Source of the DNA: Larix kaempferi
Lineage: Eukaryota; Streptophyta; Pinopsida; Pinales; Pinaceae
Direction of reading: 5' to 3'
NCBI GenBank assembly: GCA_027924585.1
Contig: BSBM01000370.1
Location: 28,727,501 to 28,791,500 of the forward strand
Length of the DNA: 64,000 nucleotides
The translations under genes and the position numbers were made by a program. The notes under the pieces are model-generated. The model did no database searches. It was given only the letters and a program-made list of their open reading frames with translations, and was not told where the DNA came from. This document shows positions 54,676-64,000 of the stretch, in pieces (positions within the stretch are counted from its first letter, which is position 1; each line of letters opens with the position of its first letter).

Positions 54676-57600
54676 GACCTTAGAAGAAAGAAACTATGTT
54701 TCAGTTGCCAAGAACCATGGGTACCAGGTCACAGATGTTCAGGGAAGGGAAAGGCTCACTACATAGAGGTATACTTCGATAGTGGAGAGGATGAGGATGA
54801 TCAAGATCAGGATCAGGAACAGGGAGAGGCACTTGATGCAGCAGAGGAGGAGCAGACTCCTGAGGGGACACAGGGAGGTGTCATTGCTACATTATTTGGA
54901 GTTCCTAGATTTCACACTCTCCGGATCAGAGGTGTCATACAGGGCAACAAGGTTGGAGTGTTGATAGATGGAAGGGCATCCCACAACTTTATTGATGCTG
55001 CCTGGATAAAAAGAAAAGGTATTCCGACTAAGAGATTTGATGGATTTACAGTATCTGCAGCAGGTCACCACACCATGGAGTGTAATCAAAGGATCCCAAA
55101 ATTGAACGTAACCCTCGGGAACTATACAGTGACCAAGACATTCTATGTGGTTGACGTACCGAACACGAATGTTGTATTGGGAGTTCAGTGGCTTTATTCC
55201 ATTAGAAAGTATTCTACGAACTACCAAACCATGGAGATGGAATTTCAAGGAACAGAAGGACAGAGAGTGGTTTTGAGAGGGATGAATACCTACCTTCCCA
55301 AATCAGTATCATCAAATAGGATGGAGGCTGTGCTCCAACAGGGTGACATAGAATGGGCAGCAGAGTGCTTGGTTACTTTCAGGAATCCACCAGACATACA
55401 AGCACTATTGCAGAAACAAAGGTATTCGGAGATCTTCCATCAAGTAGGCCTCCAGATCGAGGATTTGAGCACATTATTGAGTTAGAGGGGACTCAAGCAG
55501 TCATCACTATGCCTTACCAACACCCCAAAAGATATAAATATGAAATTGAAAGTACGATCAAAGAATTGCTCAAATTAGGTTACATAAAACCTAGCTCCAG
55601 TCCATTTGCATCCTCACTGGTGTTAGTAAAAAAGAAGGATGGAACCTTACGCATGTGCATCAATTACAAGGCACTTAACAAGAAAACAATTAAAAACAGG
55701 TATCCAATCCCCAAGATCGATGAATTGATGGATGAACTACAGGGGGCAAAACACTTCTCCAAAATTGACCTTTGGTCAGATTACCATCAGATATGGGTTA
55801 GGGAACAGGATGTTCCAAAGACCGCTTTCTGTTGCCACGACAGACACTATGAGTTTCTAGTGATACCATTTGGGCTCACTAATGCACCAGCTACTTTCCA
55901 GTCATGTATGAACAACATCTTCAAGGCTCAATTACGCAAACATCTTCTAGTATTCTTCGATGATATATTGATTTACAGTCGGACTTGGGAAGAGCAATTA
56001 AAGCACTTTGATGAAGTACTTGGAATTTTAGAAGAACAGTCACTCTATTCCAAGATGTCTAAATGTGAGATCGATATGCAAGAGATGTTATATTTGGAAC
56101 ACGTGATAGGAGCAAATGAGGTACAAGTACACTTGGAAAAAATTATAGCCATACTGGATTGGCCTACACCTAAAAATGTGACAGAGTTGAGAGGATTTTT
56201 GGGCCTTTGCACCTACTACAAGAGTTATGTCAGCGGTTTCTCGCAGATGACAGCACCACTCATACATCTTACTAAGAAAGGGGGCGTTCAGTTGGTCAAA
56301 GGCAGCACAGCGAACATTTGAGAAAATGAAAAAGGTAATGAGTTCATGCTCAGTACTAGCACTACCAGATTTTACACAGCCATTCGTATTAGAATGTGAT
56401 GCTTCAGGAGAGGGTATTGGAGCAGTATTGATGCAAAATAATCACCCTATTGCATTCGAGAGCAGAAAACACAAGGACTATGAGCGCCACTATTCAATAT
56501 ACGACAAGGAAATGTTAGCCATTCTCCATGCGCTAACCAAGTTAAGACAATACTTGGTAGGTGGCAGATTCAAGATTAAGACAAATCACAACAGCTTAAA
56601 GTACTTCTTGGAACAGAAGGAATTGAATGAGAGGCAACAGAAATGGGTGAGTAAGATTCAAGCATATGACTTCGAGATTGAATACATTTAAGGAAAAAAC
56701 AATGTGGTAGCAGATGCACTTTCTAGACGACCAACCACTTTATCTCTTATGAGCATTTCATCGGATTGGAGATCTTATCTTTTGGTCGAATACTCCAAAG
56801 ATAAGTTTGCTTGCGAAATATTGGACGGACAGATTCAGGATGACAGGTACAGAGTGATAGATGACATTACATACTATAAGAACAGAATCTACTTAGTCAT
56901 CGTGTCTGAAATTAAGAAAAAGATTCTACAAGCTTCTCATGACTCACCTTTAGCAGGACACCAGGGGTTTCTTAAGACTTACAAGCATATTAGAGAGAGG
57001 TTCTCATGGAAGGGCCTCAAGAATGATGTGATGCAGCATGTGAGGAAGTGCAGTTTGTGCCAACAGAATAAGATAGAGCATACTCACCCAGCCGGTTTAC
57101 TACAACCATTACCCATTCCCGAGCAAAAATGGGAAAGCATTTCAATGGATTTTATTACAGGGTTGCCCAAGGTACAGGGTAGAGACTGTTTGTACGTAGT
57201 GGTGGATAGGTTGACCAAGTTCGCTCACTTCTTTACCATTCCTTCCGACTATTCAGCCGCACAGGTAGCCGAGTTGTTTTTCAGAGAGGTATTAAGATTA
57301 CACGGGTTACTTAAGACCATTGTCAGTGATAGAGAGAGCAAGTTCACTGGATCCTTTTGGCAAGAGCTTTTCAGGTTGGTTGGGACAGAATTGGCTATGA
57401 GCACGAGTTATCATCCACAGAGCGACAGACAAACAAAGATAGTTAACAAGGGGATAAAGGGATACTTGAGGAACTATGTAGCAGGTCAACAAAGGACATG
57501 GATTAAATGGATACACCTAAGGGAACACTGCTACAATACTACACATCATATGACCATCGGTATGACTCCCTTCAAAGCCTTGTACGGTTATGATGCCTTA

Positions 57601-58188
57601 TCTTTTGCAGATCTGATGTTTGGTGATAGCAGGGCTCCAAAAGCCAAAGAGTGGATTCAAGAAAGTCAAGATATTCTCAAGATACTCAAGGAAAACATAC
57701 AGGTTGCTCAGAATCAGCAAAAGGTATATGCAGATAGAGACAGGATTGAGCGCAGTTTTGAGGTAGGGGATCTGGTATACTTACGTCCACAGCCTTACAG
57801 ACAATCGTCCCTTAAGAAGAAAGGAGCAAAGAAACTTAAGCCTCATTTCTATGGTCCTTACAAGATAATCCGGAAAGTTGGAGAGGTAGCATATGAGCTC
57901 GAATTATCACAAGAAAACAAGATTCATAACGTGTTCCATGTGTCTAACCTTAAGAAGGCAGTAGGTCAACAGATTGTTACTTCATCTGAACCACCCCCTG
58001 ATGATGAGGGGCAACTGATTTTGGTTCCAAAACGAATCGTAGAGGTTCGAGAAAGAAAACTGAGGAACAGGATCATTAGAGAATACTTGGTTCAATGGAA
58101 AGAATTGCCTATAGAAGAGGCCACTTGGGAAGGAGAACAGGTATTACAGCACCCAGCATTACAGTTGCTTGAGGACAAGCAATTTTGA
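54676..58188 (+). pseudogene. pol: Gypsy Pol: protease, RT, RNase H, integrase, chromodomain-like tail
   Basis: Protease: LIDGRASHNFID, where LIDSGASHNF is usual. RT (about 55500-56270): LVLVKKKDGTLRMCINYKAL, IPFGLTNAPATFQ, catalytic FFDDILIYS, RGFLGL. RNase H: LECDASGEGIGAVL and YDKEML, but TNHNSLKYF in place of TDH. Integrase: zinc-binding His/His/Cys/Cys (GHQGFLKTYKH, CSLCQQ), core MDFITGLP and IVSDRESKF, then HPQSDRQTKIVNK, where the catalytic Glu of the usual QTE reads Lys. C-terminal: VPKRIVEVRERKLRNR, EYLVQWKELPIEEATWE, a chromodomain-like fold. Frame changes near 55470 and 56285 and a stop at 56689. Inactive as it stands. Confidence 0.92.
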
Positions 58189-58199
58189 GCGGGGAGGAC

Positions 58200-59474
58200 T
58201 GTACTGTCCTCTTTTGCTTAAGCATTGAGGACCATCCCGCTAACCTATCTGATTCCCATAGGTTCGAGCGGGAACTGACATTCAAGGGATTAACTAAGGA
58301 TTGATGCCATTTACACCATAAGATCTTAAGCATGGTTATTAGATCATCGGTAGTTAAATAAGGGCCACAGGAACTAAGGGCCCCCTGCATGCATGGCATG
58401 CGGGCCATATTTTTATTTTGCATGCACTAAAACTCCTTTATTGAGCTTCCATGCACACCAGAAGCACTGCATGCAAGTCAACTGGAAATTAGAAGATAAA
58501 GCAACCTGGTCATGCAAAAGTTAGGTCAAGCCAGGTGAATCTTATAAAAGAAAGGTAAAGTGAGTAAGGCCTGCTTATATGATTATTGAATTGAGAAGTC
58601 GATTTGGAGAGCTCAGTGAGGCAATTAGGGTTGAGGGCACACCACTCAACCATTCAGTGTATTTCGACAGCGAAATCTATCAACCCTAGTCACTATCAGG
58701 GCTGGATCATCCAGGTTCAACATAACTACTATCATCCAACACCAATCTTCAACAATTTACATGTTCCAAGCAATATACAGACCAAAGGAATTCGCTATCT
58801 CTACAGGGGTGCATTATTCCAGTGAGATATCTTCATATCTCAACACACAAGGCTCCTTTCATCTGCATGTTGGCTTCATTCTTCCGAGAGCACCACTATT
58901 ACCCTGTCCCTGGAAGAAGGGCTTCCTATTCGGACTTCGGAGCAAGTTATCAGCATCTTCCCTTTTCAGAGGACGTCCTCTCTTGCATGGGCGACTTTCC
59001 CAGAGGAGGGATCACATTTTATACCTCAAAGCCGGTGCATGGTCTGCATACAGCTTCTATAGTGGTCAGAGGGGGATTCTAACCCCAGTGCACACCTTTC
59101 GGAGCTATTTCCCATCAGTATAGCACTTATACCTCCATATCAAGACTAAAGAGGACGCATTAATTACAAGGGCACATTCTGGGAGGAGGAATACTCCATA
59201 TCTTGCTCGTTCTCCGGCACAATTCTTGCATGTTGGTCTCATATCGATGTATATCCACTCCTTCATCTGATGGTACGTACATGCATATTTTATATCCCTA
59301 TTTTATAGCATTTATGATTATTTGGGTTATTTAGGGGTTGGCAAACCCATGCATGCGCATGCAAGCATAGTTCAGTACATGCATTCATATTTACTTCAAG
59401 TATTGAGCCCTAAAGACTACTAGAAAGCAACAGAAACTCCATAAACATACAAAAATATCAGTTGGAATATTACA
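58200..59474 (+). repeat. 3' LTR of Gypsy element K
   Basis: 1,275 bp, collinear with the 5' LTR with scattered substitutions and small indels. Confidence 0.9.
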
Positions 59475-62400
59475 AAAACATACGCTCGAAAAAATAGGGC
59501 CCAAAAAGGACCAAAAAAGTTCGAAAAACGGGTACAAGAAAGCGGGTCTGAAAAATTAGGGACGGAAAAATAGGGTGTGCCTACCTATGGAGTCAGGCTT
59601 CACATTTGACAAAATTCAATCTCGACCTAGCTCCTCCTAGGGTTTCTGGATCAAAATTTCAAAATGGTGTCCAGCCTTTAGAGTGGAAGACAAGTTGGAT
59701 GGTGCTTCAAATTTTAGATCTTGGAAGACAAGGATATTTTTCATTTTGGAAGAAAATGAGATCCAAGATCATGTAAAGAAGGATATCTCATAACCAGAAG
59801 ATGATGGAGAGAAAGCCAAATACAACAAGAATGAAGCGAAGGCAAAGAGGATCTTGGTAGATTCTGTAAAAGACCACTTGATTCCTCATATCTCTGAGTT
59901 GAATACTGCTAAAGAAATGTATGATGCCTTAGTAGGATTGTTCAAAAGCAAAACTACTAGCCGAAGACTAGCCTTGAGGGATCAACCCCGTTGCATAAAG
60001 ATGTCAAACTCAGATTTCGATGCTACTTACTTCATGAAGGTCTCCCAGTTGAGAGATCAACTTAAATCCATTGGAGACATTATTGAGGATGCAAAACTTG
60101 TTATGATGACCCTTAATAGATTTCCTTCCACATGGGAATAATTTATTCAAAGTGTTTGTGGAAGAGAAGAGTTACTCAAATTTGATAGTCTATGGGTTGA
60201 TTGTGTTCAAGAAGAGGCCAGAGTATTATCAAAGAATAGCTCACAGAAATCTCAAGAAGAAGAAACTCAAGCTCTTGCAGCTCATGCAAGAAAAGCAAGA
60301 GGAAGAAGAAAGTTCGAAAAGAGGAAAAATACAAGTGAAGGATCAACCTCGGCTCAGAGGAAGAACAATCTTTCAAAGATAAAGAGTTACATTTGTTAGA
60401 AATTTGGTCACTATGCTAACCAGTGTACTCAAAGGAAAACGAAGGAAAGGCAGCATGCATCAACAGCCAATGTTGATGAGCCTTCACCAAAGAAGACAAA
60501 AGAAGATAAACTTGATGAAATTGCAGATGATCTCCAGAAAGAGTATTTCTTCTGATACCCTCTAGATAATACATGTGCACCAGTGACAGTAACATCCTTG
60601 GATAATGGCATGTACTATATGACTACCATTGGTGATCTACTTCATGTAGACCGATGATGAAGACTTCAACAAGTTTCAAAAGTTCAGAAGAAGATCAAGG
60701 TTGTCATACCAAACGATGAAGAAGAGCACCCTCCCAGAAACTCCAGTGATTTCTGCAAGGAGGCAGAGGTCAAGAGGGAGCCAAGAAAACAAACAAATAT
60801 AAGAATTTTATACTTTATATGAGACGTTTTATTTGCTCAAATTAAATTGTTATCTTTATTGATGAATAGTACAATTGTTTAAATTAGTACTGGTTAACCC
60901 TTGTGGACATCTCTCATGCATAGGTCCATTATAAAGACTGTGGAGACAAAGATCCATGATGCGACCAGTACGACAGTTATGCTCAGATAAAGTGTCCATC
61001 CAGTACAGTGATCATCCTTCTATCAGGACGAGACAATAGAGCCAACAGAACAAGTGGATCTACCAGGAGATGATGCAGTGATTAGGCAGCAGGCCAACCA
61101 AAAGCCATGATGGAAGAATATTAGTCCATCGTGAAAAAATGATGTGTAATAGTGTCGAAACCTGAAGGTAAGTCAATGATGACTTCCAAGTAGATCTATA
61201 AGATCTAGCATCTGGTCCATATTAGCATCTGAGATGGGACATTGCATAGGCTATGGAGTTAGCCATTTTTGCAGAACCTGAGAAAGCTTGGATGGTATCC
61301 AATAGACTCACCTGATGGGAGGTGACACAAATAAATGGATACACATAGGCAAACAATCTTCCATGATCCTAAGCTATATGGTGTGGGGAGATTGACCCAA
61401 AAGCAGAGTATCCAGATGTAGCAAATGTAGGATACTCAATTACAGAGAGACCTAAGTGTCAAATGCAAAGGGAGAAGGATACTCAGTGCAGAGGGAGAAA
61501 TATGCTCCCACATAGTGGGAGTAGCTCCAACACAGCCTATTGATAAAGAAGACCTTGTACAGCCTCGAGCAGGCCCCCAAAGCTTGGTATGCTAAGATTG
61601 ACAGATATTTGATGAGCTTGGGTTTCACTAAGAGTGATGCAGATTCCAACCTTTACTACAAGGTTGTTGATGGTGACCATTTGATATTGGTGTTGATGTA
61701 AACAGAGAAGCTCAATGTCGAGTGTAAGAGGGAGTTGAGCTCTGAGTCCGAGATTATTGGGATTGTAGGTGTGATTTGATTTTCCTTAGGAAAAGGAAGT
61801 GAACAGTCGAAATATTGCAAGATACGACATGGTGGACTGTAAGTCCATGACCACACCTATGATGACAGCTCTGGAGAAACTAAGTGATTTCGCATCAGAT
61901 TCATATTTAGTGATGTATAAACAGTTGATCAAATTCTTGATGAGATATTTGCTTTGCAACCAGTTATGGTTGAGCCAAGACTCTTCAATCAGGTTGTGGC
62001 AAAGCATGTGTTGAGGTACCTGCGTGGTACAGTTGGATATGATCCAAGAGATGTCTCAAGTGATGAAGTTGCAAAAGATATACAGATTTTGACTACGAAG
62101 AGTGAAGTGAACAGAGAAGCATCTTGAGCTATTTCTTCAGCTTGGATCAGTTGATATCCTGGATTGGCGGGAAGCATGCTTTCGTGGCACTCAGTACAGT
62201 AGAAGAAGAGTGAATTGCAGCCAGTATCACAGGGATATTTGATTTGAAGATCAAATACTACTCAAATACTACTTCATCTGAGACATAGTACAGAAGGGAG
62301 CAGTGAAGCTCCAGTACATATCCACGGATGAGCAGATAACTAACGTTCTCACCAAGCCTCTATCCAAGGCAAAGTTTGTATAGTTTAGGGACACGCTTGG

Positions 62401-62755
62401 TATGATGGAGAATGCCTCTCTAACTGAGAGGGAGCAATGATGGATGTGTGACACTATGATGACGAGTGACAAACATTCATATGAGAGTTGAATCGCCCAG
62501 ACACCATGATGATCTTCCAGATGCAATTGCAATATAGTAGTACATAGGTACCATACAGTTGCAGACGCAGTACGGATGCAGTACAGATAAGTAGCATCAG
62601 GCAAACATTCTCCACAGGAATCCATGGTGATGTACACTGACTCATTCAGAGACGAATGGCCCTAGCATAGTCTTAACGGACTCGAGATGCAGATTAAAGA
62701 CATTCTCACCAAGTTAGCGACTTGGCACAGAATGTCTCCCTCGCTGAGAGGGAGT
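59475..62755 (+). pseudogene. Decayed Copia gag-pol of element J
   Basis: Gag from about 59663 (GASNFRSWKTRIFFILEENE, DSVKDHLIPHISELNTAKEM), close to element I Gag. A damaged zinc knuckle (FGHYANQC) is near 60400. RT pieces lie near 61550-61680 (LEQAPKAWYAKIDRYL, then GFTKSDADSNLYYKVVD). RNase H tail pieces lie near 61980-62437 (HVLRYLRGTVGY, ISTDEQITNVLTKPLSKAKF, LTEREQ). Protease, integrase and most of RT are lost or unreadable. A second element-end-like sequence (TKLATWHRMSPS..) precedes the purine tract at 62746-62755. Very degraded. Confidence 0.85.
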
Positions 62756-63819
62756 GTTAATGTTCTCCATGGTTCCAGCATCGAGCAAACATTCTACAGA
62801 TCATTATCTTAGATGGGTTCATGACCTAGAGAGAATGGCCCCGTCATAGCCCTTGATTGTGGCTCGGATGCTTAGCCCTGTTCAATCATGTGGATTGGAC
62901 TGTAGGTGGCTAGAGATCACATTGTGTACTCCATGCGGGAGTGCACCTTAGCCGAAGTGATCTATTCTTGTAGAGTAAGATGACTTGTCTGCATTACAAG
63001 GAGATCTTATCTCCTTGTATATTAGACAAAGTCTAATCTAATGTTGAATTTGACTATTGGCTCTAAGAAGAGTCTAAGACTTCTTAGAGTATGGTCAAAC
63101 CAACATTAGAGCTCTATTGAAAAGAATTTGACCATGTGTGAGGAGATATCAATGAGGAGAACTTTTCTATGATGAAGAAATAACCAAGGAGTCAAGACAA
63201 TCCATTGCAGAAGTCTCAGAGAAAGTGGAAGGCAAAGAAGAGCACAACTGCCCCAGTAAAAGGGAAAAATTGACCCTAGAAGACAAAATGACAAGTCGGC
63301 TTAAAAGATAAATAAAAGATAAATAAAGAATAAAGTGAAAGTACAAGCCAACCTAATTGTGGAAATTTTTAGTCAACTGAAGAATATAAATAGAAGCGTT
63401 CTCACACTTCATTTGACAAATTCACATCACATCTTCTCTCAAGTAGTGCGCACTTCTCAAGGAGGACTAGCAAAAGTCACATGAAGTAATTTTGGGGTTT
63501 TCTCTTATTCTCTTGGAAGATATCTACCATCGCTGGGGTTTCTTGTGGAAGAAGGGCACACTCTTGTGCTAGGGCTTAATCTTTATGATTGGTATTGTTC
63601 TTGTATTGGATTAATTCCTTCTTAGAAAAGTTTGTTGGGTTTTCTCCATGTTCGGGTTTCCTAGGATAAATCTTTGCGTCACTTGTGCATGGTTATTTTT
63701 CCAATGATCCTTATTTTATTTTCCACTGCAAATGAATAATGTTATAATTGTGGGATGAAATGAATTATGAATTAAGTTGAAAGAGATGAAAATTATACTG
63801 CTAAGTTAAAAATCTAACA
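62756..63819 (+). repeat. 3' LTR of Copia element J
   Basis: TGTTAATGTTCTCC to TCTAACA, preceded by gctgagagggag. Matches 51313-52060 and continues beyond the truncation point. U5 motif gggttttctccatgttcggg near 63638. The target duplication is not clear (gttgt before the 5' LTR, gtggc after). Confidence 0.82.
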
Positions 63820-64000
63820 GTGGCATCATCTTATCATTTGTTCCCTTGCATGATTGACTAGCCCCCTCATTTTGGGGCCTTATGCATTATGCATCTCTTG
63901 TAATGTACATGTGGCTTTGGCCACTTTATTTTATTGCTCGTTAGCTAAGAAACAGGATTCGTTCAAAACAGGCCAAGTGTCGTGTCCCTATCGAATCGGA
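63820..64000. other. Window end, nothing recognised
   Basis: AT-rich sequence after the J LTR. No feature supported. Confidence 0.4.

Larger units (their letters stand above)
52147..59474 (+). mobile_element. Ty3/Gypsy retrotransposon K (chromovirus-like)
   Basis: LTRs at 52147-53437 and 58200-59474 (TGTA to ATTACA). Primer site tggtatcaatgc at 53439, purine tract gcggggaggac before the 3' LTR. Gene order is gag, protease, RT, RNase H, integrase, chromodomain-like tail, which is the Ty3/Gypsy order. It interrupts Copia element J with loss of J sequence and without a target duplication on the left. Confidence 0.93.

Noticed and set aside
63820-63840. Primer site after the J 3' LTR (tggcatcatc)
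   Set aside because: Too many differences from TGGTATCAGAGC, and no gag follows before the window ends.
28110-64000. Search for the ERLIN 5' exons (TM anchor, GHVGVYWRGG-type segment)
   Set aside because: No minus-strand stretch resembling the erlin N-terminus was found by eye, including 31880-32100, 48100-49500 and 63600-64000. A very short exon could have been missed.

Overview
The window looks like nuclear DNA of a seed plant with a very large genome, most likely a gymnosperm. It is AT-rich, and most of it consists of nested LTR retrotransposons. The only host gene I recognise is interrupted by an intron of about 24 kb, and another of at least 36 kb is probable. No rRNA, tRNA, organellar or bacterial features were seen. 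The species assignment is inference.

Host gene. Six exons of an ERLIN-type SPFH/prohibitin-domain protein lie on the minus strand. Three are at 27175-28109 and three at 2105-2778, with the stop codon at 2105. All splice sites seen look usable, including one GC-AG intron. The 5' exons (membrane anchor and start of the SPFH domain) were not found and probably lie beyond 64000. If so, everything from 2779 rightwards, apart from exons 27175-28109, is intronic.

3.7-20.7 kb (large intron). A decayed minus-strand Copia element (3690-8150) has its gag split by a solo LTR (5817-7696). Its 5' LTR (8151-9560) is also joined to the 3' end of a second copy (9561-10180). A second solo LTR of the same family (11497-14183) carries a 760-bp hAT-like insertion (12081-12840). 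A broken inverted repeat (11421-14490 and 20321-20680) flanks a non-autonomous LTR element (14699-20320), which contains another one (16690-19111).

20.9-26.3 kb. A 247-codon minus-strand ORF of unknown nature is followed by an end-LTR-start arrangement of a plus-strand Copia element: RNase H tail, LTR, then gag-pol truncated in RT.

28.7-36.2 kb. An exon-like GC-rich patch is followed by a small non-autonomous LTR element (28974-31876) that houses a hAT-like insertion rich in ATCGG motifs. Next is a solo LTR (32714-33936).

36.2-48.1 kb. A complete minus-strand Copia element (36257-48112, TSD ttttc) contains a gag-only Copia derivative (36999-41497, TSD agata), a 267-bp higher-order tandem repeat, and a hAT-like element in its integrase (44578-45667, TSD gtaatgat).

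49.5-64 kb. A small LTR fragment is followed by a hAT-like element. A Ty3/Gypsy chromovirus-like element with both LTRs (52147-59474) then interrupts a decayed Copia element (51313-63819).

Most unusual signal. Four or five hAT-like insertions share the same terminal bases, and two have clear 8-bp target duplications. Each carries a different short motif iterated beneath its ends.
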